Positions 21,101-33,800 of a stretch of DNA of 64,000 nt are shown here, piece after piece. Every line of letters begins with the position of its first letter. Position 1 is the first letter of the stretch. This DNA is from Apostichopus japonicus (Eukaryota > Echinodermata > Holothuroidea > Aspidochirotida > Stichopodidae): NCBI RefSeq assembly GCF_037975245.1, contig NC_092573.1, positions 22,909,265 through 22,973,264 of the forward strand, written 5' to 3'. The notes below the pieces were generated by a model that searched no databases, was not told where the DNA came from, and saw only the letters and a list, made by a program, of their open reading frames with translations. Position numbers and translations under genes: made by a program.

Positions 21101-21955
21101 TCCCCGACATTTGAGGGTAATTATTCAGTATGTTGTGGGACAAAGCGTGGATTGTGTTTAGTAGTGTAAATCGCTATTATCACTTATATGCAGTGTTGCC
21201 CCCAGGTTTATATGTGACGCCGCGGCAACTCGCCAAACTTTCCCGCCAAATCGTATCAGTAAACGCCAAATACGAATTTGCTGTTATTTTATGGGTAGGA
21301 ATTGTGTGGATTCGCAGTTCATTGCAATTGGGGTGACTTCTTACATGAACACGAGGAAGTAAAACGTGGCCGAAAAAAATCCATTGTTTTTTACCGACGT
21401 GTGGGATTTGAGCCAGGTTTTCCTCCGGCCAATGAAAATTGAAAAACGCCAAATTTGACATATTTTGGCGTTTAAAGCGCCAAACTGGCAAAGCAATTTT
21501 ATGGAAAGTTATCCAAATACGCGACAACAAAATTCGTTGGGATTAATGCCACAATTGACCTTCCTCGCCGATTGTTATTTCATTATGAAACACTCGCTGG
21601 CTTACAGCTGAGCTTGCATGAAACACCACATTGATGGAGGCTGAATCAATGTTAACACTCCCAAAACACCCTACACTGACATTAACCCTACAATGAACCC
21701 AGATGCCGTTTACAAGCTGTTCATTTTCCAATAGTTGTTTTTCTCCTCTGACCAAAAAACAAACAATGAAACAAAGGCAACTAACTCAACGGAAGGGGAC
21801 GCTATTAAACATTTATTTTTACAGTACGATAATACTGAAAGAAATGAATCAGTGACGTGTGCATAAGAGCTTTGGATTGAAGCTGCCGTGCGATGATTAT
21901 ATGGCGCTATTTATAATTCCGACCTAGGGCATAGTACGGCAAACCGTTTTACTTT
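18180..21955. other. Non-coding interval
   Basis: I see no exon or element I can name. A C13/G14 inverted run at about 20888-20916 would fold on itself. CAGTGTTGCCCCCAGG at 21190 resembles a hAT terminal repeat, and GCCAAA-rich text follows to about 21495, but no matching right end was found. Confidence 0.4.
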
Positions 21956-21956
21956 T

Positions 21957-22065
21957 AATTTAATACTTAATGATATCAGTAATTACTTAATTAATGATAT
22001 CATAAATATCGACTGATGATATCATAAAATATTTAATGATATCGTTTATTAATGTCATATCCGAG
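21957..22065. repeat. Clustered AATGATATC palindromes
   Basis: Several copies of TTAATGATATCA or close variants occur within about 100 bp, separated by short AT-rich spacers. GATATC is a perfect palindrome. The arrangement is irregular rather than strict tandem. Confidence 0.6.
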
Positions 22066-22658
22066 GCACGAGTTGCTTCTCCTTGATGATTGACCACTTC
22101 CAAATATCATCCGGGGGCCGTATGGGTAGTATTGACAGCCTGGAGTGAGGGCGCTATAATACTGGATCAGACAGAGCCGTAGATCTCTGGGATCAGATAG
22201 AGGCAGCTCTAGGATCAGATCAGGCTACGATATCAGGCCTGAAGCAATGAACTCCTAGAGGCGCCAACGTTGCAGGGGAACATTACTCTCGACTCCTGTA
22301 ACTTGTGAAGTTAATTGTACACCGGGCCGGGGAACACTGTAACTGCAAGTGGAGGGGGAGTGAGGGAATAGGAGGGGAGCACAGCATCGTTATGCCTCGG
22401 CCTGGCTACCGGCCTCAACGAGATCCTCATCAGATGTAAAACTTCGGCGATTTTCGAAATTGTTAATTCACTTCTAAGTTGTGATCTGAAGGTATCAAAG
22501 TAATGGCGCATGTATGAAAGAGGAGGTATTTAATATCCTGCATTGCATAGTTGCACCTTACTCAGGTCAATATGGCATAAACACTTGAGTTATATTTTTA
22601 TTTCTATACTGGGATGTTTCTTTACTTTATTTTGGGCAATGTAGAAAAGAGAACAGGT

Positions 22659-22964
22659 CAGGCGCGTAGCCAAGGTGGGGGCGAAGGGGGCAGCCGCCCC
22701 CCCCTTGAGCATTTAAAAAAAAAATTGTATTAATGTTTTTATATCGCTAGTAATTTCAAGAGGAAATTTCAACATGCTACTAACAAGGCCTGGGAAGTGC
22801 CATTTCCAGCAATCTGGGTGGCATTTTCAGCCAAAATGTTCTGGTACGCTTCACGCCAACCATGGTGGCGCTACGCTTAGATAGTTTGCAATGCCGAATC
22901 TATGGCTCTGATAATTTGCCTACAGTCCTGCCCCTCCCTTAGCAAATTCCTGGCTACGCGCCTG
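22659..22964 (+). mobile_element. hAT-like MITE, complete copy
   Basis: 306 bp with terminal inverted repeats CAGGCGCGTAGCCA / TGGCTACGCGCCTG and a perfect 8-bp target duplication GAACAGGT (22651-22658 and 22965-22972). An 8-bp duplication with short terminal repeats is typical of hAT elements. It carries G/C-homopolymer stretches near one end and no coding capacity. The same family occurs at 42.36 kb. Confidence 0.93.
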
Positions 22965-23149
22965 GAACAGGTAGAGTAGTTAAGATACCAAGGTCTGCTC
23001 CACCTAAAGGGACCATTTAGGGTGAAGTCAGACCGATACAGCTGTGGCTTGATGGTACCAACCCTTCATGAAACCTGCCTTACTCAGTGAATGTCACACA
23101 TGAAACCACAGAGTTTATTACATATTTATGAGTACGAGTTAGGTTCTTG

Positions 23150-23850
23150 AGATATCATAGAGCTTCCAACTCTGGCACATCGGAAAGACATTTCAGCCCA
23201 CAGTATAAACAGTGGAGGTCTTTGACCTTTGGCCTCAATGAAACGCTGAGGTTAATATTCTTGTTGCACCTGACAACATGGCCAATCTATGTATGTCCTC
23301 ACTTTCCCCAGAGTTATGATGCCTTCAATTTTCATCTTTTCAATAACTTCACACTTGACCTCAACTGAGCATTGACCTCCACCAAATATAATAGGGGCTT
23401 CACCATTTGATGGGCAAGTTTTTTTGCCCAACTCACTCAGGCCTAATATCATCTAGTAAATCAAACATCGATTGGTTACCTTTTACCTCTGTTTGAGAAC
23501 ACAAGAGATAATCTTTTTGTATGTGCCATGTTTGCTAAAGGTCTCCTAAAATCAGAAAATCAACTTTCTGAAACGTATGTCTCTAGCTGATATATATACA
23601 TAAAACAAACTTCAGAACAACTACTATGACAAAATTCAACAAACTTTGATGAAGACCATGTCACACTAGAAAGTGCTTTCACGTTAATGTAATGAAATTA
23701 TGACATTCACCCTGGCTATCTGGCTACTGCATTAACAAAATTTGAAACAATTGATCTGTATTTGACCTCACATGACATTTGACCTCCACCCAAATTAACA
23801 CTGATTCTTACATTCACTCAGGTGGACCTATATACCAAGTATGAATTTTA
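23150..23850 (-). repeat. Dispersed AGGTCA-type repeat, inverted copy
   Basis: TTTGACCTTTGGCCTCAATG near 23220, a CTTGACCTCAACTGAGC phrase with TTGACCTCCACCAAA near 23350, and TTGACCTCACATGACATTTG near 23760. Same family as 720-1260 and 10.3-10.7 kb, in inverse orientation. Confidence 0.6.
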
Positions 23851-23899
23851 AGCAAGCTGTAGTGTTGGAATTAATTTGTGTACTAATTATGCTAAACTC

Positions 23900-26800
23900 T
23901 GACTGTCTCAAACTCAAGACTGCTCCTATGAGAGGTAAGTTTCTTTCATTATCGTAGCTTCAAGCCAAGCACCGCCATTTATCTTCAGGTCACTGATGTT
24001 GCCAAAAAATGAATTAAACAATCAAAATTTTTGTTATTTTTATATCACTTTTGTTCCAATATCAGGAGCTCTTAGTCATTTCTTTTGTAATTCGGAAAAC
24101 TATAATGAAATTTGAATAATTGATCATAACAGAGCAAGATATAGGAGTGACAATTTGGTTTTTGTTAAACCCTAGACTGGTCGAAGCTGTGATAAACTGT
24201 AAATACTTATCAAGTTGAGTTGCTCACCAAATACAGATACCAGCCAGAATATATAGTCTACATGCAATGATTTCATTAACATGATTTGTCTTGGCATCAG
24301 GTGTAATGATAACCTATAAGTTTGGCTGGTATGAATTTGGTTCCTCATTCAATAATTATTTGAAGTCATTGAAAACACGTTCAATGAAAAATACCCCCCT
24401 TCCCCTGTAACCCCCTCCCCCCTTTGTCCCACATACAAGTTTTTGTATACATTGTTCATGAATCATTTTACTAGGAGAGAAAACGACATTTCATTTATAT
24501 TTGTTATTTCGTACTGCTAATCGACATGTCTTTCTCTGCGATATTAAAACTGATTTGTTTCATCTCACACTTCCCCTGCACTTTCAGTTCCATCCATGTC
24601 ACAGTAATTTCTGTACAGTGGTTGCCTTTACTCCCGGAAGCTTGTCTTCTGTTAGAAATACAAAGCTATTACTTTCACAGACTCGGTTGGATTTCCAGTA
24701 TGAAGTAGCGCCTCCCTGCTGTTCCCGGGATGAATCTCACCGCGATGCCAAACTTCCTGTGGTTGTGTGTGAAGAGTACCATAAAATCACACTTAACACG
24801 ACAGCCACAGAAAGCGCGGCAGGCGGTACCACTAAAAGCAACATCTCACTCGCTCGGTGCATATCCCATCTCTTTGCCTCGAACGATGACTGACTTCTCT
24901 CGCTCCATAGGGTCATTTACACAAGGAAGCTTGAACGATTCAAAGATACTTTACTAGCAGAATCTAACTGGTTTTTTTTTTTTTGTACCTTCAAGGACGC
25001 TACCGTAGCCCTGATAAACATCGCTCGTTAACTGCGACGTAAAGTCTAACAGTTTCAACTTTTTCAAACCATAAAGGACTTGAACTGTGAACAAAATCAA
25101 ATTTTTGTAAAAGACACTTCAAAAATAATACTGAAATTAATTTTGACAATTTCTCATGTTTTTTGTATTTATGCTTTCTTTCTCTTTTTTGGTCTTCTTC
25201 TTCTTCTCAATATTGTCGTAGCTTAAATGTAGTCATAATGATTTGTGACACAGACAAGATAACCTCTTAAAATACCACACATTACGACGACCTGCTGCAA
25301 TGCATCCAGTTGGGACAATTCCATTTCTATACTGTACTTACATATACTGTATTTACATATTCTGCTTCAAAGCAGTTGAATATGATGTTTTAATATCAGA
25401 TAGAGGTTAGGAACTGCTCATACTGTCAGTAAGATTGCTTAGGAGCATGCTATGGAAAGACAGTATAGATTAGTATTAGCATTAGAAAACTGTCCCAACT
25501 GGCTGTGTGTAATAAAGGGTCCAATTTAATAATAGTATGCATAAATACCTTTATCTAATAAATGATTATGCATAATCAATTAACAAAGCATATGCATGTT
25601 ACATTTGATCAACTTGCAGCCAGGCAGGACAATTGGCAATCTGCTGCACATACCTGTTTAACATGAATATGCATGTTTCAGTCTTGAAAAATCTTTAAAT
25701 GTTAGACTATCTTTACAGAGGTATTTAAATTTTTAGAACTACACAGAAAACTCCTTGCAAGAAAAAAGAACACCCATCTAAGTGTCTCCATGTTTCAGAG
25801 ATTAAATGTTTGAAAATGTTCATTTATCAGTTTGGAGGCTTGAAGTCATTTATCTTTCCAGTCCAATTCCATCCTCTTCTACGAGTTACATATTTCCTCA
25901 CTATGACACACTGATCTCTATCCATTGCCTAAAATTCTAGACATTTCCAGGAATTGCTAAACACCCACAATACATTGCTACGTTTCCACGGTGACATACC
26001 TTGAGGGTGGATAACATAGTTTTCTTTCTTATTTACAATGCACCATCACCAGGGTGTACCACTGTACTGGAGGACCCCCTATGTAGAATTACAACCCTAC
26101 AAATATCATTTTTTCTTTCTGTTTAAACTATAGCAAGAATACTTGTCACAATTTCAAAATTTTACCCTTCATCATACCGCTGTGTAGTTTCTCAAAGTCT
26201 GTTATATCCGAAACCAAAATATGGGACTTTTTAACTTCTAAGGTTTTTGCTAGTAGAATTGAAACTGCCTCTAAATCAGATGACACATGCCTGTTTAGAT
26301 GACAACGGCTGGGGAGGTTTTCACAATTTTTTTGCAGCACAAGCAGAGAGAGGAAGGGGGGCACTGTTAGCTTAGAGGAAGAACCAAAAGTGACTTCTCA
26401 ATCAAAATAAATAATTGTAGAATTGAATGACGTTTGCAAAGGTAAATCTCAAAGACAATAGAGCTTGTGCTTGCCCACTGATGGGTTTACTTTACTTTAG
26501 ATATGTAAAACGTACAAAAAATGATGTAAAAGACAATGGTTGTTCCAACCAACAATTGCTTTTCCTTTTGCCTTTACAAGATTTTTTCTTTTTTTTACCC
26601 TTGATTTAATGCCTAGTGTCTGTAATAATCTGTTATGGATGTAATACTACCCACAACTCTAATTCCAATAGCCTAAGCTAGCCTAATATTACAGTAATTT
26701 TATGCCTATCTTTCCCCTTTTTTTCCCTTTTCCCTTTTCTTGTCAGCCAACGAACTTCACCTTAACTCACCAATTTTGGATGAGAAATTTTTCAAACAGT

Positions 26801-27700
26801 GGAAAAGAGGCTGGTAGGAACTACAATGATATTAAACATTTAACAGCTTTAAGGTCTCGTAAACATGAGGCCTGTAACAGGGGTTAGAAATGAGTTTATT
26901 TTTGGCTGCGTAGCCATTTTATGCGCATAAGCTTGCCGTGCTAGTGTTGAGGGTACTGGCATAGAGAATCTTCTGTGCTTTGAATGTAATGAGCACTGTA
27001 CAACCTGTTATACATCACAGCTTGCATTTGCCATGATGGTCTCCTTAGTCTAAAGCCTCGATATGCTGATGGAAACTTCTTTTTGTAGCATTTCTTTCTC
27101 TCTCTGGGAGTGGATACCCTGATCAGAAAACACAACTTATGATTTACCTCAACCTAATTGGACCATTTCTTACATAGCAATTTAAAGAGTAACACTCAAA
27201 GGGGAAGAAACCTTTTTGGGGTTTGATCTGCAATTTTAGCAAAAGCTTGACTAGAAATAACATCAAAATCGATCACACTAAAGACACACTTCCAAAGTTC
27301 TTCAACTAATGAATGTTATCAAACAAGTAATTAATGATTCTATTCCATTATCAATATTTTTGTCCCTCAGATATTGCTATTTTATTATTTCTAATAACAA
27401 GATGGCTTCCCAAGAACCAGATTTTATGCCTCCTTCGCAGCTGTCCTCCGACGTTTTGACCGTGTATGCATGTAAGATTTCCAATCACATACTAATCACC
27501 ATGGTAACTTAGAATGTGTCAAGAAAACTTAGCATGTAGAGTATGGAATTTCCTTTAACCTGACAAATGGGCTCTTGTACCGTTAGTATATACACGGTAG
27601 AACACTTCTGCCAGAGACCCCAATAATGGTGCAACAAACACCACTTGATGAGTCTCTAGATTCTGCCCATGGTTCGTTCTCCCTGTTTCTATCACCTGCC
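23900..27700. other. Non-coding interval, one CpG-richer patch
   Basis: No gene recognised. A 130-codon plus frame at 24501-24893 overlaps a second open frame in a locally GC-richer patch (24690-24920, several CG dinucleotides). Its protein resembles nothing I know, and overlapping frames suggest composition rather than coding. This patch could instead be a first exon or promoter of an unseen gene. Confidence 0.35.
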
Positions 27701-27709
27701 TCCTCCTCC

Positions 27710-27817
27710 TCATAGCCTTTTGGCCTTCCTTGGTCTACTTCCGTTATGGGGAACCGGGGTGTTGTCTGTGATGGAGATGATGTCAACTCCGCCCATCTGA
27801 ATTCCCTTGATGGAGGA
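27710..27817 (-). CDS. MRPS11 last exon
   Basis: 108 nt including the TGA stop at 27712-27710. It encodes [35 protein letters not shown]. The acceptor TTTCTTTTTAG is strong. The conserved NGCRP is NGSRP here. A 67-codon frame over the same bases in another phase is a shadow. Confidence 0.96.
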   Translation of the reverse strand, partial: SSIKGIQMGGVDIISITDNTPVPHNGSRPRKAKRL

Positions 27818-30800
27818 CTAAAAAGAAAAGGGGGGAAAGTTAGGAAAAAGTAAACAAGGTTTTAGTCGACTATACTCATGTTGTTGTCGGCTTCGGTCGA
27901 TCTATCTTTTTTTTATTCTTTTTGTTTTTATCAAACCAATCTTAGTGCTAAAAATTACCACAGAACTACTTTAGAGATAGAGAGATGTAGGTCAGAGAGT
28001 AAAGACCACCTCAGCATTAGAAATATTTCACTTCCACACTTTCTTCCATTTATTTTAGATTTAAATTCAAAACAACCTTTTTCTTTTATTTTGGTATAGA
28101 GAGAAATGTCCAACCAACAAGAAAACCCTTGGGAGATGGGGGGGGGGAGGGGAAGATATAAGAAAATAAAAATTGCTTACAGGGGAAAGAGATATGAGAG
28201 GATGATAGCCTGCTGCCTCTTAACACTGGAGAGACAAACATCATCACTACCGGATGAGAGACATCCAATTGCTGCCTGAGCATTTAGTCAAATTTGACAA
28301 GCGGCTTCATGGGAGATTTTCGAGGAAAAACTGCAAAGAAGCAACAGTAGCTTAGGAAGGGCTCGGGGCGATGTGAGAGAAATGAACGAGCCGAAAAACA
28401 GCTTTCAGGCAAGATCATGGACGACTGTTTATTCTCTTATGAGAGTGAAGAGAAATATAGGCTGGTAATGTAGCAAGTTCGATGCAATCTCGAGTCGTCG
28501 AGGGTTTAAAAGCTTGTCGAAAAAGGCATTTCCTGTGCCTCTCGCTACAGACGTTCTGCACATGATTGCTTCCAGAGGATGAACAGATATGTCAAGTTTG
28601 AAGTTAAATCCAAGCTTTTCTTTTGGAAATGTGTTTACGAGTCGTTCGACCTTTGATCTTTTTGACATCTACAAAAACGATGCCTTACTTGTACTCACTG
28701 AGGTGGATCCTCATAATTCATATGAAGTTCATATAGGTTATACATTTGGATTTGAACTGGCTACAATTTTTTTTCATACTTTTAACCTTTGTTGACCTCT
28801 AATGACCTTTGAGTTCCATGAGATACAATAAACTTCTTTTACCCCTCCAAGGTGGACCTACACATCAACTTTAAGTACAGCCCTGCTTCACTTTAGGGCG
28901 ATGTCATGTTAACAAAGTTTTCCTATTTTGATCTCTGGTGTCCTGAGATGACCTTTGAACTCCAATGACAAACAATTTGGGTACTTGTACAATACTACGA
29001 TGGTTTTACACGCCAAGAATGCGAGTAATCAAAAAATTACTTTTTTAGAGTTATCGCATTTAAAAGTCAAGGTATCATATACATACATACACTCACAATC
29101 ACACACAAACACTCTCTCCATAAAGCATGGGTTCAGTTTTGCCTTTGGCAAGGAATCAAAGCCCTGCTTTAACTCAATAACACAAGTCTTAACAGCAATG
29201 GTATGTCAATTATACAGCGATCTGAAAGGTTATAAAAGCTCGTAAATTCTATTCAAGTAAAAAGAACAAACAACCAAACCCAAAGGGTTATTCCTCACAA
29301 ACCCTTGACAGTTAAGTATAGAACTTACTCTGTCTATGTGTCCGTATATAGTAGAGGAGGGAGGTGATAAACTGACCACAACAGTAATACTTCTAGAGTA
29401 TGGACTGATAACTGGTTAGTTATGAGAATTAGGCTAAATGATCACTTTCAAATTTTTCTTCAAATCACTCTCGAGGTTTCTTAGGTCGTTTACGACCTGA
29501 ATACCTAGAAATTTGTTACATTCATTTTCTGCGGTTTTGTATAAACTGAGGACCATTCACATACACCATTTTGAAACCTAATTGTACAGTTGAGATATCA
29601 TAACACCATCAGTTCAGATAGAGCTTAACAAAGCCCATAGCTTCAAACAGAAATAAATACAGACAACATCAAGGGGAAAACAAAGAATAGCAACAATATG
29701 GACAATTCCTTGATCCATTTTTTAACATTTAAAGGCAAGATATCCCCTGCTAGCTTAGAATTTCAAAGCCAGATTTAGAAGTATGTATTGTGCTGTTAAT
29801 ACACATTCCATTCTCCATTATTAAGAAGCTAATTTCCAACGTAAAAATACCAATGACCAGTCATTGCACAATGACCAACTACAGAGTGCCGCGGCGGGAA
29901 AAAATTCTGGCTGACAGCCAAGAATGTGAGTCTTTGTAGACACAAGCACACACACACAACACATACATTGCCCAAGCAAACTGCTTTGTTTCAGCTGTGT
30001 AGTGTTGTTGATACCGAGCTTTAATAGCTAGTTTTATTATTCTTTATTTGATTTTTTTTGTGTAAAACTTGACATTGGGTGAAAAAGAATCAAAACATAC
30101 CAGGGGGGAAGTGAAGAGAGTGATACTGGTTGCTAGACAAAGGAGAGTTGATGATAATAGCTATAAAATTTAATGACTGCCTTCATCTTCTCTTGCCAAT
30201 TTCCTTCCCTCTGTGAGCTGATCATCACACAAAGGAATATGAATATTCACGCTGGCTTATTATCACACAAAGGAATATGAATATTCATGCTGACTTATTA
30301 TCACACAAAGGAATATGAATATTCACGCTGACTTATTATCACACCAAGGAATATGAATATTCACGCTGGCTTACTATCACACAAAGGAATATGAATATTC
30401 ATGCTGGCTTATTATCACACAAAGGAATATGCATATTCATGCTGACTTAATCTTGTTATATCCACTATGGTATACCCACACATGGGAATTCCTGATAACA
30501 TTAAGAAAGTATGTTCTTTGTTTACATATCTGTTTTCTTTCCCATTTTTTTTTTGGGTGGGGGGGGGGCAAGGCTGGAGATGGGGTGGAGTCAAGCATCT
30601 TTACTTTTGTAGGTCACAAGAGGAATTTCAAAGAGTACAATCTTTCAAATCCGTTGTATTTTTTAATCCTATGACGTATGTCCGCTTTCTTTGTTTACAG
30701 TAAAAGCATTGTTTTTCAAAATCGTGACCCTTGCTAAAGTACCGTCTTACTTGCGCCCCCACCCCTGTCACCATCCTTAACCCTATCCTAACCTTGCAGC

Positions 30801-33800
30801 CCTCAACAATGTGGGGTACATATTTAATTCAATACAGCAGACAACAATATCTGTGGTACCAGACACCAATCTCGGTGTTAACAGAAGCAGCAGTAACCAT
30901 CTCATGGTGTTAACAGATGGCAACACAATGGAGTTCTCAATCTCCAACTAAAGTCCTTACCTGTCTACCCGGTCCGACTCCTCTCACCAACACCCTCACC
31001 ATCTTTACGTCCTTCGCTAAGGCTTTCTGTGGATGAAGGGAAATATTTCGGGCGAGAATGAGAGAATCTGTATTCAAATTATTCAGTCACGTGTCACAGT
31101 AAATCATGTCACAACTTTTAATAAGAATTGGAAGAAAAAGAGATGATATCTCCTTCTTCTCTGTGACATCACAGGGTAAAGTAGCTTTCATACCTATTTT
31201 TGAGTTTACATCAGATTCAATAGAGTCATTTGAGACAAACATTACCTCTACGAAGTCTATCAAGATTTTGCTCTCCACCCAAAAATAAACACAAATAATA
31301 CCTGATCGTTGTTAGGTTCATCCCTAATTTATGCACCACCTTTCACATGCAAAAGTAGGCTAAGGAGGGTTACTTCTTATTGGATAATGCGGTAGGTTGT
31401 CGGCGCATTGAGATACCGATGCAACAAGTCAAACAAATTATTTCCGCTTCAGTAGCATATTACAGCTTCGATGGTGACAGAAATGAGACAAAGTATCACA
31501 ACTGGCTTCTTTAACCTCACAAAAACTTTCATTAATATAAGTGTCTTGACCCATCATCTATCCACCAATGGAGAGGCTATAACCCACATTGCATGACACT
31601 TAGATTATCAGAGAAACATTCCCCCTCCCCTATCCCCCTGACTCATTAACCCCCTAATATCCACCCACCTCTACCCACTAAATCCCTATGAGTGACATCA
31701 TCACTATAACAATGAACCAGGAATACACCAGACTCATGCAATGTTGACCATGACTTTCCCTTGTGACTACCACACGCGCTGTCCTCCCCGTCAACTCTCC
31801 GAGCTAAATCTTCTCATATTTCATTTCTATTTCTATTGCTTTCGTTTTCTATTTTTAGCCTCTGGGTCAGTCGCTAAGGAAATCCAGGCATTATAATAGG
31901 ATGTGCAGGGTTTTACAACTACACAATCCAACTGTAAATTCTTTCCTTTCTCTATGCCCTTATACGACAATTAATTTTTTTTTTACAATTTTTTTTTCTA
32001 CGGACAAACGCAGAACGCAACGTTGTGATCTGTGTTTTTGCCATGTACGTATACAGATCCTTGCACAATAAGACAAGACAGTCGATCAATATAAGCTAGA
32101 CACGCTTCCTTACAGGTTTAACAGCCTACAGGTATGTATTTAAACCCTGTACACATCCTTTCCTTTTCGGCTTTCCGGCATCTCACCTTTGGTCGACAAT
32201 CTGTGACAGAGTGGCTCTAGGGGTCATACAAGCCATCCGACAAGACTCAAGATTTAATGAACATGAAATGCTTCCTTCCCTGGAATACTTTGCAGACCCT
32301 GTCCGACCACATGAGGAGTAAACTTACAAATCATTTCAATACAATTTTTGTCTGGAAGAGGCAGCAAAATCTGATCTGTTTCTTTCCCATCTTGTCTTCT
32401 TTCGACAATTTCTCAGACCTCTTTTGTTTTTTGCAGACCACTACATTCATAGCATTATTACTCATAGATCATGCAAGTCTTCACACACTTGTAAAAATGC
32501 ACTCAGTCCATGGACTGCACTACTCTATGATAATTTGACACACGGTCGTTTTCACATAAACCGAGATGATTGTAAAAGTTAGTCTTGCACGGTTACGAGT
32601 GTTTGCATAAATATAATTCAGATTCTCAACGTTAATAACGCCGTTATAGTCACAAACACAAACAATTGCAGACCACAGACTGCGCAAGTCTGCATACTCA
32701 ATGCTCTTCTCATCAGTGCTGTTCTCACAGACCACAGATCTTATAAAACTTACTGGTTTATATATTTACGAGTGACCCACTTACCTGTCTCCCCACAACC
32801 TATGCACCGCATTCTACCGTGTCTAGAATGCCCTGGTAATCTTTTAACACTGTACACCCTCACTGGCCCTAATGGCCTTCCTTCATTTTTCTACCCACAA
32901 AGTGTCTCACTGTGTTTTTCGGAGTTAGAAAAATTTTTCGCGAAATTCGCCCGGATTACCTCACAGACCACAGATCTTAATGACTTATTCTCAAACAATG
33001 TAAAGATCTTGCAGACCATCACTAACTCACCAGATGATTCTTCTTACAGACCTCTCTCTTTTCGTAACCCACCTTTAAGCTCTTTGGCATAGAGCATATA
33101 TCTCATTCAATTACTCACCACGAATATCACTCACGCAACAAGTTTGCAGACCACGGACTGCATACGTCTATGACTTTTGTAACTGTTTGCAAAACATAGC
33201 ATGTAAATATCTATATGACTGAATGGTCACATAAATTGCTCTAACAGACACCCTCCCTCCCCCTCATTGTTGCTATGCAATCTGAAATCCTTTCGTTACA
33301 AAGATAATGGTTGCTTGTATACACCAAAGACAGTTTTCATTGCTCGCAAGACTTAAGTCTCGCAAGACTGTTTGCAGACCAAAGACTGGGCAAGTCTGCA
33401 AAACTCACTATCGTCCTGACTTTACTGTGAAAGACTTACCACGGCAGCAGCAATCCCCACTGCTTGGCCAGCGATACTTGTACTCTTCTTCGCATTCTTA
33501 AATCCTTCCGTCCCCTGCGATGAAAAAAAATCAACGGTTGATATTTAAGTTCAGAATAAAATAGAGTTAAACACTTGGTTTAGTAAAAAACTCTGTTCTG
33601 GAGTATCTTTCATTATTAATGATCCAGTATCTATCGTTTAAACTCTACGTATCATTACTGGAGAAGGAATGTCTTAACTATACTTGTAAACCAGAAACAA
33701 ATTAGATTCAAATTTCAACCTCATTTGTCTGCCTAACACAGAGTCGAACGAAAGCGGCACAGTTTTGTGCTTCTAGACAAGATAAATGCGGTTAAAATCA

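Noticed and set aside
21190-21500. hAT-like element starting CAGTGTTGCCCC
   Set aside because: No matching right terminus or target duplication found.
24501-24893. 130-codon plus-strand gene
   Set aside because: No familiar motif, overlaps another open frame in a GC-richer patch, and similar lengths occur by chance in this window.
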